Assembly: GCA_040905705.1 (NCBI GenBank)
Contig: JBBDQZ010000053.1
Span: forward strand, 1 to 64,000
Reading direction: 5' to 3'
Source: JBBDQZ01 sp040905705
Lineage (GTDB): Bacteria > Bacteroidota > Rhodothermia > Balneolales > Natronogracilivirgulaceae
DNA: 64,000 nucleotides
Below the pieces are notes generated by a model. That model was given only the letters and a program-made list of their open reading frames with translations, did not search any database and was not told the origin of the DNA. A program made the position numbers and the translations under genes. Of this stretch, positions 26,059-34,518 are shown in pieces. Every line of letters starts with the position of its first letter. Positions within the stretch are counted from its first letter, which is position 1.

Positions 26059-26715
26059 TCAGTCAATCAGATAGAGCAAAGGAAACAGGAAAATCCAGAT
26101 GATATCCACCAGGTGCCAAAACAGCCCGGTATTCTCAACCGGTGTATAGTAACTGCTGTGAACAGCTCCTCTTTTTGCTTTGAGTATCATCCAGCTGATG
26201 AGAGCCATGCCCATAAGTACATGTATTCCGTGCAATCCGGTCATCATATAGTAGATACTAAAAAAATTGGAGGCCATACTGTGATCGATTCCATCATAAT
26301 AGTAGGCGTTGCCGGGAAAAATCCCCTTTGCGAACTTCTCTGTATATTCAATATACTTGATAACCATGAAGACTCCAGCCAGTGCAATGGTGGTGGCCAT
26401 GTAATTAATAGAGGCCTTGATCTTGTCGAGTTGCACATTCCGGATGGCCAGTGCGATGGTGAGACTGCTTGCAATCAATACAACGGTATTGGTAGCACCG
26501 AGTATGGTATTGAGTTCTTTGGCGGCCAGTTGGAACAGATCGGGATGCCAGGAACGGTAAATAATATATGCAACAAAAAGACCGCCAAACATAAGCACTT
26601 CTGTTACAAGAAAAATCCACATTCCCAGCTTGGAAGACTCGAATTGTTGATCTGCATCCACGAAATGATGTTGCAGATGCGTCTTTTTATCGGCTGTTAC
26701 AGTCTGATTCCCCAT
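26059..26715 (-). CDS. coxC: cytochrome c oxidase subunit III
   Basis: A 218-aa membrane protein with about five TM helices, the short form of subunit III found in caa3 oxidases. Visible family segments are SSKLGMWIFLVTEVLMFGGLF, ATNTVVLIASSLTIALAI, YMMTGLHGIHVLMGMALISW and the C-terminal LFWHLVDIIWIFLFPLLYLI. The conserved Glu and His residues expected within the helix bundle are present. It lies 46 nt after coxA in the oxidase operon. Confidence 0.94.
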   Translation of the reverse strand: MGNQTVTADKKTHLQHHFVDADQQFESSKLGMWIFLVTEVLMFGGLFVAYIIYRSWHPDLFQLAAKELNTILGATNTVVLIASSLTIALAIRNVQLDKIKASINYMATTIALAGVFMVIKYIEYTEKFAKGIFPGNAYYYDGIDHSMASNFFSIYYMMTGLHGIHVLMGMALISWMILKAKRGAVHSSYYTPVENTGLFWHLVDIIWIFLFPLLYLID

Positions 26716-26761
26716 AGGTTTGATTGGTATCGTTGATACGTTGAATTATGGTATAATCGTA

Positions 26762-28438
26762 TTATGCAGTTTCTTTATTGAGATACCCCATCCTGAACTC
26801 CTTCGCAGGTTTGTGATGGTCGTATGGCCCGTGAAGAATAACCGGTGTATACTCAAAATTGTGGTGGGGAGGTGGAGAAGAAGTCATCCACTCCAGGGAT
26901 CTTGCTTTCCAGGGATTGGAGGAAGCTTTGGGGCCTTTAAAAAGCGACCAGACCAGATAAACAGCCATCAACAAAAATCCAAATCCCAAAAAGTAAGATC
27001 CTATGGTCGAAAACTGATGTAATCCCTGAAATTGATCGACATAGTTGAAATATCTTCGGGGCATACCCTGACTTCCCATAACGAATTGTGGGAGGAAGGT
27101 CATGTTAAAAGATATAAAAATAATACCGCAGGTGATACGGCCCCAGATTTCATTGTACATTCGTCCGGTTATCTTCGGCCACCAATAGTGCAGGCCACCG
27201 AGCATGGCAACGACCGTACCGCCCATCATCACATAATGGAAATGCGCAACGATATAATAGGTGTCATGCAGGTGTACGTTTACGGAGAGTGCACCGATCA
27301 TGATGCCGGTCAGTCCTCCGATTGTAAAGAGAAACAGAAATGCCAGTGCATAGAGCATCGGTGTCTTCAGGTCGATGGATCCCTTGTAAAGAGTGGCTAC
27401 CCAATTAAAAATTTTGATTCCGGTCGGCACACCAACAAAGAAAGTCAGAAAAGAGAAGACTACCGAGGAGAGTTCGGACTGCCCCGACACAAACATATGG
27501 TGCCCCCATACGAGGAATCCGATAAAAGCGATGGCGAGGCTCGACAGAGCGATGGCCCAATATCCAAAAATTGTTTTTCGTGAGAAAACAGAGATGAGTT
27601 CAGAGATAATTCCGAAGGCCGGGACGATCATGATGTACACGGCAGGGTGTGAGTAGAACCAGAAAAAGTGTTGGAATAAGACGGGATCGCCACCCATTGC
27701 GGGATCAAAAATACCGATGCCAAGAATCCGTTCCATGGCCAGCAGGAGAACCGTAATAGCCAGTACCGGAGTAGCCAGAATCTGGATGATAGCCGTGGCG
27801 TAGAGCGACCATAGAAACAGCGGCATTTTACTCCAGCTGAGGCCGGGACTGCGCAACTTGTGCAGGGTTACAATGAAATTTAGTCCGGTCAGAATGGATG
27901 AAAATCCCAGTATAAATACTGCGAACGTCATCGATACCACTGACATATCGGTTTGGGTGCTGTATGGCGTATAGAAGGTCCATCCGGTATCAACCGCGCC
28001 TGTGATGATCGAATAGATGGCGAACAGTGCGCCGAGTATGTAAATATACCAGCTGGCCAGGTTTAGTCTTGGAAACGCTACATCCTTGGCTCCGATCATC
28101 ATGGGCAGGAAAAAGTTACCCAATGCAGCCGGTATTGAGGGGATGATAAATAGAAAGATCATGATCGCCCCGTGCAGAGTGAATATCTGATTGTAGGTAT
28201 CAGCATCGAGAATATTCTGCGCAGGAGTAAGCAATTCGGTACGAAGCATCAAGGCAAGCAGTCCGCCCACAAAGAAGAAGAAAACAATGGAAAACAGGTA
28301 TAGCAGGCCAATGCGTTTGTGATCGATGGTCAAAAGCCAGGAGAGAATGCCCTTTTCATGATTCAGATAGGTATACTTCGGGTTTTCATCAATCGGAAAT
28401 TCTCGTATCCGGAGGGTCTTTTCGGTGCTGTCTGCCAT
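26762..28438 (-). CDS. coxA: cytochrome c oxidase subunit I, A2-type heme-copper oxidase
   Basis: The catalytic subunit holding heme a, heme a3 and CuB, which reduces oxygen to water with proton pumping. From the ATG at 28438 it is 558 aa with about 12-13 TM helices. Heme and copper ligands are visible in FTLHGAIMIF, FWFYSHPAVYIM (CuB His and cross-linked Tyr), WGHHMFVSG (two CuB His) and HDTYYIVAHFHYVMMGG. The motif YSHPAV replaces the GHPEV of mitochondrial-type (A1) enzymes. This marks the A2 subfamily, as in Rhodothermus marinus caa3. The frame extends to 28474 inside coxB, but the ATG 13 nt after the coxB stop is more likely. Confidence 0.97.
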   Translation of the reverse strand: MADSTEKTLRIREFPIDENPKYTYLNHEKGILSWLLTIDHKRIGLLYLFSIVFFFFVGGLLALMLRTELLTPAQNILDADTYNQIFTLHGAIMIFLFIIPSIPAALGNFFLPMMIGAKDVAFPRLNLASWYIYILGALFAIYSIITGAVDTGWTFYTPYSTQTDMSVVSMTFAVFILGFSSILTGLNFIVTLHKLRSPGLSWSKMPLFLWSLYATAIIQILATPVLAITVLLLAMERILGIGIFDPAMGGDPVLFQHFFWFYSHPAVYIMIVPAFGIISELISVFSRKTIFGYWAIALSSLAIAFIGFLVWGHHMFVSGQSELSSVVFSFLTFFVGVPTGIKIFNWVATLYKGSIDLKTPMLYALAFLFLFTIGGLTGIMIGALSVNVHLHDTYYIVAHFHYVMMGGTVVAMLGGLHYWWPKITGRMYNEIWGRITCGIIFISFNMTFLPQFVMGSQGMPRRYFNYVDQFQGLHQFSTIGSYFLGFGFLLMAVYLVWSLFKGPKASSNPWKARSLEWMTSSPPPHHNFEYTPVILHGPYDHHKPAKEFRMGYLNKETA

Positions 28439-28451
28439 AGGTGAGTTTTTC

Positions 28452-29390
28452 TTACTGTTCTTTGATAAAAGCAATCAAACCATCAATTTGCTGTTCATTC
28501 AGCCGGCCATCGTAGGTTGGCATGTTGGCTGGAAATCCGGCAGTTATTTGTGTTGAGGGTTCGAGAATCGAGCGCCGGATGTAATCTTCATCGGCCTCTA
28601 CCACCGACCCGTCATCAAGCTCAATTTCTGATCCGAACAATCCCTGAAGGGAGGGGCCTATACGCGGTGAACCGTCAAGGGTATGACAGGCGCTACATCC
28701 GAAATTTGTGAACGTCAATTCACCTAGTTCAGCCAGCGGCATGTCTTCATCGATTCCTGAATCGCCATCAAGCCATTCCTGAAAGTCCTCCGCACTGAGT
28801 ACATGTACTATTGCCAGCATCTCAGAATGTCCGGTTCCGCAATACTCAGTACAAAAAAGATTGGAATCACCGGTGTCGGTGGCTTGAAACCAGGTGGTTG
28901 TATACCGGTTCGGCAATACATCAGTTTTTATGCGAAAGTCGGGAACATAAAGCGAATGGAGGTAATCCTCCGATCGCATAATGAATTTTACAGGGCGATC
29001 GACCGGAACAAACACTTCGTTCATCGTCGTACTTCCATCGGGATACCGGAACTCCCAGAACCAGGCTGCGGCGGTGACATTGATTTCATAAGCGTTTCCT
29101 GGTACATTCGTCAGGTTTAGAAAACCACGAAAGCCCCAGCTGAAGACAATCAGGATCAGAAGAATAGGGATGATTGTCCAGGTAACTTCCAGAATACTAT
29201 TGTGAGTGATGACGGGGGTTACGTCATCTTCCGATTTTCGGCGATATTTGATGACGAAGATGAGGATGGTGATCATTATCCCCATGAAAAGAATAAAACC
29301 GGCAACATTAATAAAGGTAAACAGGCTGTCTACTTCGCTCGCTGCCACTGAGCGCTGAGGAGGCAGTAGATATTCGATAATTCTGTTCAT
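28452..29390 (-). CDS. coxB: caa3 oxidase subunit II with fused cytochrome c domain
   Basis: Subunit II receives electrons at the CuA site and here carries its own C-terminal cytochrome c. Two TM helices (about 24-48 and 67-90) are followed by the CuA cupredoxin domain with ligands His 145, Cys 180, Cys 184, His 188 and Met 191 (FCTEYCGTGHSEM). Residues 232-236 (CSACH) bind heme c, with a likely distal Met in ANMPTYDG. The 312-aa architecture defines a caa3 oxidase. In this operon it would accept electrons from ACIII cytochrome subunits. It starts 5 nt after the SCO gene. Confidence 0.97.
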   Translation of the reverse strand: MNRIIEYLLPPQRSVAASEVDSLFTFINVAGFILFMGIMITILIFVIKYRRKSEDDVTPVITHNSILEVTWTIIPILLILIVFSWGFRGFLNLTNVPGNAYEINVTAAAWFWEFRYPDGSTTMNEVFVPVDRPVKFIMRSEDYLHSLYVPDFRIKTDVLPNRYTTTWFQATDTGDSNLFCTEYCGTGHSEMLAIVHVLSAEDFQEWLDGDSGIDEDMPLAELGELTFTNFGCSACHTLDGSPRIGPSLQGLFGSEIELDDGSVVEADEDYIRRSILEPSTQITAGFPANMPTYDGRLNEQQIDGLIAFIKEQ

Positions 29391-29395
29391 TGGGT

Positions 29396-30238
29396 TTATT
29401 GGATCGTATCTGTTTGTTTATTTGGTGATTTTCTTTCGTGCAAATAGAAGATTCCAAGGAAGGTTCCCAGTAATAATAAAGTCAGAAGTCCGCCAAGTTT
29501 CATGATATTCACAGCCACCGGTACATAGGAGCCGGACTTCGAATCGTATTGATAGCAGTATAGTACTACCCGGTCAAACGAACTCCCGATTTTTCCGTCG
29601 GCGGCGTCATACAGGGCATTACGCAACATCAATTCCGGATAGTCGATACCATGAAGATAGCGGGATATTTTCCCCTCTTCCGAAAGAAAAATCAATGTGG
29701 ACCCGTGTACGTATTCTCTGTTTTGTTCATTCCATTGGTAATAAAAACCCACCTGATCACCCAGACGACGCACTTGTTCTTCTTCACCGGTCATGAAATG
29801 CCAACCGCTTTTTGCATCGGGATTGCCGAGCATCTCGAGATACCCCTCTTTTTGACTGCGGGCCAGTTCCGGAGTTTCATCCGGATTAAAGCTGACGGTA
29901 AGGATATCAAATTCTTTTCCAGGTTGCCATGAAAGTTCACTGGCACCTTTTGCCAATCCCTGAAGGATCAGATTACAGAGCATAGGACATTCATAGTAAA
30001 CCATCGCAAGAATCAGTGGCCGGCCATTATTCAGATATTGTTCCAGGGCCACTTCCTCCCCGTTTTCGTTGTATAACTTTATATCACCACTGACATATTC
30101 ACCCAGTTTTTCCGTAACACCTACATTTTCTAGATCCACAGGGGAATTGTCTTGCTGAGCGTTCGCAGTGTTATACATCCAGCCGGTGAGCAGTACGCCC
30201 AACAGTAACCGGGAAGAAATGTATAAAAGATTATTCAT
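29396..30238 (-). CDS. SCO1/SenC-family copper chaperone
   Basis: An extracytoplasmic thioredoxin-fold copper protein that delivers copper to the CuA site. From the ATG at 30238 it is 280 aa with a signal/anchor helix, the CxxxC copper motif in MVYYECPMLCNLIL, the distal copper His in RYLHGIDYPE, and an additional C-terminal TM helix (LGGLLTLLLLGTFLGIFYLH). A trailing TM helix is common in SCO proteins of ACIII-caa3 operons. The open frame extends upstream to 30310, overlapping the preceding small gene, so later ATGs (30283 or 30238) are favoured. Confidence 0.93.
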   Translation of the reverse strand: MNNLLYISSRLLLGVLLTGWMYNTANAQQDNSPVDLENVGVTEKLGEYVSGDIKLYNENGEEVALEQYLNNGRPLILAMVYYECPMLCNLILQGLAKGASELSWQPGKEFDILTVSFNPDETPELARSQKEGYLEMLGNPDAKSGWHFMTGEEEQVRRLGDQVGFYYQWNEQNREYVHGSTLIFLSEEGKISRYLHGIDYPELMLRNALYDAADGKIGSSFDRVVLYCYQYDSKSGSYVPVAVNIMKLGGLLTLLLLGTFLGIFYLHERKSPNKQTDTIQ

Positions 30239-30269
30239 AAAAAAAGCAAAGGATTTAAGCGGCAGTAAG

Positions 30270-30611
30270 TTATGGATATTCATCTGCCATAAGTGCCATC
30301 GCACTGTCAATAGGTATTCTATACCTCCGGTTTTCCTCGTCGATGAGTTCGAGGGTGTTCAGCAGCTGTTGTTCTCGTTCCCGCATCGCATTCAGGTCAT
30401 GAAATTCCATATTAATGGCGGCGCGTTCTGAAGATAAAAACTGGTTATAGGTGTACATATTGTATAAACCATACAGAATGATGGTCAACAGAAATATACC
30501 GAAAATCATCCAGAATGAAACATTTCGCAGATTGATGTTATCAAAAGAAACACCATGGGAGATCGAATGTTCCAGTTCTTCCTGATTGTTTTTATAAGGT
30601 GTTGATGCCAT
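30270..30611 (-). CDS. small single-TM protein between ActF and SCO (ActG-like candidate)
   Basis: A 113-aa protein with a soluble N-terminus (~30 aa), one TM helix (about residues 33-53, FWMIFGIFLLTIILYGLY) and a charged helical tail ending YRIPIDSAMALMADEYP. Proteins with a similar IPID-AM ending recur, as I recall, in ACIII/caa3 clusters of other phyla. I infer an accessory or assembly role in the ACIII-oxidase supercomplex, possibly equivalent to the small ActG encoded in the Rhodothermus cluster. It lies 30 nt after actF and its 3' end abuts the SCO gene. Confidence 0.78.
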   Translation of the reverse strand: MASTPYKNNQEELEHSISHGVSFDNINLRNVSFWMIFGIFLLTIILYGLYNMYTYNQFLSSERAAINMEFHDLNAMREREQQLLNTLELIDEENRRYRIPIDSAMALMADEYP

Positions 30612-30641
30612 GAAATTTAATGGAAAAGGACGTTTGTCGGA

Positions 30642-31838
30642 TCAATGTTTGTTCAATGATTCGGCCAGTAAGGGATCATTCTTCGGGATCATGCTGTGTT
30701 TACCAAATGTCCGGAAAAAGAGTCCGGCAAAAATACAGAAAAAAGCAATGAAAAGGGTAATGTCAAGCCAGTGCATGGATATTCCGCCTGTGTGAAGAAT
30801 GGGCATCACTATCCAGAACATTTCCAGAAACTGCAGAACGATTATCAAGATTGAGATTACGGCAAGCAGTTTGTAATGGCTCTTGGCTTTTTTACCGAGG
30901 AGCAGTGCGAAAGGGATTACAAATCGTCCAAACAGAAAGAGATACGCCAGAATAATCCAGCTTCCTTCGAAGCGATGATCAAACCACAAGGTCTCCTCCG
31001 GCAGGTTGGCGTAATAAATGAGCAAAAACTGGCTGAAGGCGATGTAGGCATAAAAGACGGTGAATCCAAATAATAAGGCGCCCAGATCGTGAATATGAGT
31101 TTTTTTGATCGTTCGGGTAAGCAATCCCTGTCGGAACAAGTAGAGCAAAACCAGAATAACCAGTGCAAGGATTGCCTGAAAACTCATTGCAAAATAGTAG
31201 ACGCCGAACATTGTGGAAAACCAGTGTGAATCCATGGACATCAGCCAGTCGAATGAGGCAAAAGCCATTGTAAAAGCGAAGACCAGGATTCCCGGTGCAC
31301 TCAGAACAAGCTGCTTCTTATTCAGTGCCGGGTTATCTTTAAGGTCTATCGCCACCGAATTCTTGTAAAGCCGGTATCCCAGAAAGGCCCATACGGCGAA
31401 ATAGATGACATTACGAATAATGAAAAACGGCGTGTTCAGATATGGCTGCTTGTACTGAGTCAGTGCGTCGGTGGCAATGCGCTCAGGCCGGGTCCATTCA
31501 TACAGAAATTCCATACCAAACAGTATGGGCAGAAACAATACACCCAACCAGATCAGTTGATAAGCGATGGTTTCCGGAATGCGCCGGAGCACCACGCTCC
31601 AGGTGGAACGGGTAACATGCTGGATCATCACAAAAAAAAGAGCACCAAGTACCAGACTGGCAATGAAAACGAAACTTGTCAGATAGGAAAAGAAAAACTG
31701 TTCGGTATTGACAAACAGTCCGATCAAGCTGAGTACCGCCCCGAGAATTCCAAAAGCAAAAAATCCGGTAGCAATTTTGTTTTCTTCGGGAAAAGTCAGA
31801 CGGTCGGGAAGCGTGGTATGACGGTGATCCATGCTCAT
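30642..31838 (-). CDS. actF: Alternative Complex III subunit ActF
   Basis: A 398-aa integral membrane protein with about ten TM helices, the second large quinol-side membrane subunit of ACIII, distantly related to NrfD/ActC. Typical features are the soluble lead LTFPEENKIATGFFAFG, the FASFDWLMSMDSHWFSTMFG loop, and YLFLFGRFVIPFALLL near the C-terminal third. Together with ActC it builds the membrane module proposed to oxidise menaquinol and possibly translocate protons. It starts 51 nt after actE in the operon. MSMDH or MDHRH (6 nt later) are both possible starts. Confidence 0.93.
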   Translation of the reverse strand: MSMDHRHTTLPDRLTFPEENKIATGFFAFGILGAVLSLIGLFVNTEQFFFSYLTSFVFIASLVLGALFFVMIQHVTRSTWSVVLRRIPETIAYQLIWLGVLFLPILFGMEFLYEWTRPERIATDALTQYKQPYLNTPFFIIRNVIYFAVWAFLGYRLYKNSVAIDLKDNPALNKKQLVLSAPGILVFAFTMAFASFDWLMSMDSHWFSTMFGVYYFAMSFQAILALVILVLLYLFRQGLLTRTIKKTHIHDLGALLFGFTVFYAYIAFSQFLLIYYANLPEETLWFDHRFEGSWIILAYLFLFGRFVIPFALLLGKKAKSHYKLLAVISILIIVLQFLEMFWIVMPILHTGGISMHWLDITLFIAFFCIFAGLFFRTFGKHSMIPKNDPLLAESLNKH

Positions 31839-31889
31839 GTTTTAAGCTTGTTTGGAAAACGGTTATAATAGGGTATGATGATGGTTCGG

Positions 31890-32510
31890 TTATTCATCAG
31901 ATGCAAATTCCCCGGGATCTATGTTCAGTCGTTGCAGATCATTTTCGCCGGCATTCTGGCTGAGTTGCAAAGCTCTTACATATGCGACAATGGCCCACCG
32001 GTCTTCCACCCCGATTTGATGGCGATATGAATTCATCGTGTTCACTCCGTTGTACATAGCACTGTAAATTTCACCATCCGGCATTTCCCGTGTTCGCTCA
32101 CTTAACAGTGATGCGACAATATATCCGTATTCAGAGACCGGGCCGTTCCCGTCGCCAATACCGCCGTGACATGGCGTGCAGTAGACATTGAATTTATCCT
32201 GGCCCTGTTTCAGAAACGATCGGGTGATATCGACAGGTATCGTTTCCACATAACTTCCATCATGGTGGATGCCATGGTAATAGACCGGGTTATCCTCCAG
32301 CCTTCCGCGCGCGATCGTACCTTCCACAGGTGTGCGCATGGAACGGTTATCAGAAAAAAATGGATTTTCCTGTTGTGCATTGAAGCGATTTTGCCAGTAC
32401 ATATTGTACTGGGTATGAATGGGGGACTTCTCGGAGGGCTGTCCGCGACAGGCTCCCAACAGAGCGGCCAGCATCAACAGGAAAATAATATGATTTGAGG
32501 ATCTATTCAT
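31890..32510 (-). CDS. actE: Alternative Complex III monoheme cytochrome c ActE
   Basis: A 206-aa lipoprotein cytochrome c. The signal peptide has a lipobox LLGAC (Cys 21), so it is anchored by a lipid on the outer face of the inner membrane. The single heme site is CTPCH (111-115) followed by GGIGDGNGP. A distal Met is likely within MYNGVNTMNSYRHQI. ActE relays electrons from the pentaheme ActA toward the oxidase. It lies 21 nt after actD. Confidence 0.94.
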   Translation of the reverse strand: MNRSSNHIIFLLMLAALLGACRGQPSEKSPIHTQYNMYWQNRFNAQQENPFFSDNRSMRTPVEGTIARGRLEDNPVYYHGIHHDGSYVETIPVDITRSFLKQGQDKFNVYCTPCHGGIGDGNGPVSEYGYIVASLLSERTREMPDGEIYSAMYNGVNTMNSYRHQIGVEDRWAIVAYVRALQLSQNAGENDLQRLNIDPGEFASDE

Positions 32511-32531
32511 GACAGGGAGATATGGAATAAG

Positions 32532-33071
32532 CTAATTAGGTATGGTTTCCGTATGAGTAGCGCCGATTTCTCTCAAAAAGTCAGTGGTTTTATTCACTGT
32601 AAAAAGAGGATCTGTTGCCTCAATACAGATAAAAAATCCGTCATCGGTAGCTTTAGCGATCCTGCTGGAGTTAAACAGTGGATTATAGAGTCGTGGAAGT
32701 TTGTTCAGGAAGAACATACCAAAAAAAGCACCGAATGAAGAGAGCAGAATTACAATGGCAAATGCTACCGGCACAAAAGCTGGAAAATTCAAATAGGGTT
32801 TGCCACTGATATGCACCGGATAGGCGATATCCATGGACCAGACCTGAAGTGCGATACCGCCAAGCAGGCCTATAATTCCATGGACTAAAACAATCCAGCC
32901 CAATCCGGATGGTTTCATTCCCATAGCATCATCCATACCATGAATAGGAAACGGACTGTAAGTATCGAAATGCTTATACCCGGCCTTGTTTACCGATAAA
33001 GCAGCATCCATCAGATCTGCCGGATTGTCAAATTCGGCCAATATGCCGTATGGATGGTCCTTTGAGCTCAT
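32532..33071 (-). CDS. actD: Alternative Complex III subunit ActD (DUF3341)
   Basis: A 179-aa membrane protein with two adjacent TM helices (about 56-78 and 95-120). The cytoplasmic N-terminal domain opens YGILAEFDNPADLMDAA and includes HFDTYSPFPIHGMDDAMG, the diagnostic DUF3341 segments. The C-terminal domain ends FLREIGATHTETIPN. In characterised complexes ActD packs against ActC. It begins 5 nt after actC. Confidence 0.95.
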   Translation of the reverse strand: MSSKDHPYGILAEFDNPADLMDAALSVNKAGYKHFDTYSPFPIHGMDDAMGMKPSGLGWIVLVHGIIGLLGGIALQVWSMDIAYPVHISGKPYLNFPAFVPVAFAIVILLSSFGAFFGMFFLNKLPRLYNPLFNSSRIAKATDDGFFICIEATDPLFTVNKTTDFLREIGATHTETIPN

Positions 33072-33076
33072 ACAAG

Positions 33077-34474
33077 TTATTTGTTTGACTTCGTATTGCC
33101 ATTTTGTGCTCTGTAATATGCCGGATCAGCCTGTGGCAGCACACCTTTGATCTCCGAAATAGCCACCATGGGCAGGAACCGGAGAAATAGAAGGAAGCAG
33201 GTAAAGAACAGGCCGAATGTTCCAACATAGGTGAGTACATCTACATACGTCGGAGAAAAATAGCCCCATGACGAGGGAAGGTAGTCCTGGGCCAGCGAGG
33301 TGACCGTTATCACAAACCGTTCAAACCACATTCCAATATTGATAACGATAGACAGAATAAATGTGAGTGCGATATTCCGGCGGAATTTTTTTATCCAGAA
33401 AAACTGGGGCGAAACCACATTGCATGTTATCATGATCCAATATGCCCAGGAATAAGGCCCGAACGCCCGGTTGATAAAAACAAATTTTTCGTATTCGACT
33501 CCGCTGTACCAGGCAATGAAAAATTCCATGGCATAAGCAAAACCGACCATATTTCCTGTCACCAGAATAATGGTATTCATCTTCTCGATGTGGTCCAGTG
33601 TCATGATGTCTTCAAGCTTATAAAGTTTTCGGCTGATGATCATCAATGAAAGTACCATGGCAAAGCCGGAAAAAATAGCTCCGGCAACGAAATATGGCGG
33701 AAAAATCGTGGTGTGCCACCCGGGAATCATGGAAACGGCAAAGTCAAAAGAGACAATGGAGTGGACGGAAAGAACCAGCGGTGTGGCTAATCCGGCCAGG
33801 ATCATGTAGGCTTTTTCATAGTGTTGCCAGTTTCTGTTGGATCCGGTCCAGCCCATTGCGAACGTACCGTAGATCATTTTTGAGACCCTTCCTTTAACCC
33901 GGTCACGCATGGTGGCCAGGTCGGGAACGAGCCCCATATACCAGAAGAGTGCGGAGACAGTCAGGTATGTGAATACCGCAAAGACATCCCAGAGCAGTGG
34001 GCTATTGAAATTGGGCCAGAGTTGCATTGAGTTGGGAAGCGGGAAGATCCAGTAGATGGTCCATATTCGTCCTACATGGATCGCAGGAAAGATCCCGGCA
34101 CACATCACGGCAAAAACGGTCATGGCTTCTGCAAAACGGTTGATAGCGGTGCGCCAGCCCTGGCGAAACAGAAAAAGAATGGCAGATATCAGGGTTCCGG
34201 CGTGTCCGATACCGACCCACCATACAAAATTGGTGATATCCCACCCCCAGCCGACGGGTTGTTGCAACCCCCAGACTCCGATCCCGTTCCAGAACAGCCA
34301 GGCAATCATAGCCAGCATGATCGCCAGGACCAGATTGGAAATGCCAAAGGCAATGTACCACCAAAGCGGGGTGCGTTCCTGGGGGATTTCGCTGATCAGT
34401 TTGGTGAGACTGGCAAAATCGTGATTGCCCTTTACCAACTGATTATCCGGCACCATAGGGATATTCTGACTCAT
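33077..34474 (-). CDS. actC: Alternative Complex III NrfD-like subunit ActC
   Basis: A 465-aa polytopic membrane protein of the NrfD/PsrC family with about ten TM helices, the principal quinol-binding subunit of ACIII. Characteristic stretches are VWWVGIGHAGTLISAILFLF, AGIFPAIHVGRIWTIYWIFP and FPPYFVAGAIFSGFAMVLSL, with charged residues (His, Asp, Arg) buried in the helices as expected for quinol and proton chemistry. The gene lies 44 nt after actB and 5 nt before actD. Confidence 0.96.
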   Translation of the reverse strand: MSQNIPMVPDNQLVKGNHDFASLTKLISEIPQERTPLWWYIAFGISNLVLAIMLAMIAWLFWNGIGVWGLQQPVGWGWDITNFVWWVGIGHAGTLISAILFLFRQGWRTAINRFAEAMTVFAVMCAGIFPAIHVGRIWTIYWIFPLPNSMQLWPNFNSPLLWDVFAVFTYLTVSALFWYMGLVPDLATMRDRVKGRVSKMIYGTFAMGWTGSNRNWQHYEKAYMILAGLATPLVLSVHSIVSFDFAVSMIPGWHTTIFPPYFVAGAIFSGFAMVLSLMIISRKLYKLEDIMTLDHIEKMNTIILVTGNMVGFAYAMEFFIAWYSGVEYEKFVFINRAFGPYSWAYWIMITCNVVSPQFFWIKKFRRNIALTFILSIVINIGMWFERFVITVTSLAQDYLPSSWGYFSPTYVDVLTYVGTFGLFFTCFLLFLRFLPMVAISEIKGVLPQADPAYYRAQNGNTKSNK

Positions 34475-34518
34475 TTAGTTTGTGCTATTTTCTCGAAAAA
34501 AAATGTTCATATTTCCTG

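Noticed and set aside
25999..26736. 245-aa plus-strand open frame over coxC
   Set aside because: It is antisense to a clear cytochrome oxidase subunit III; its Cys/His-rich translation is a shadow.
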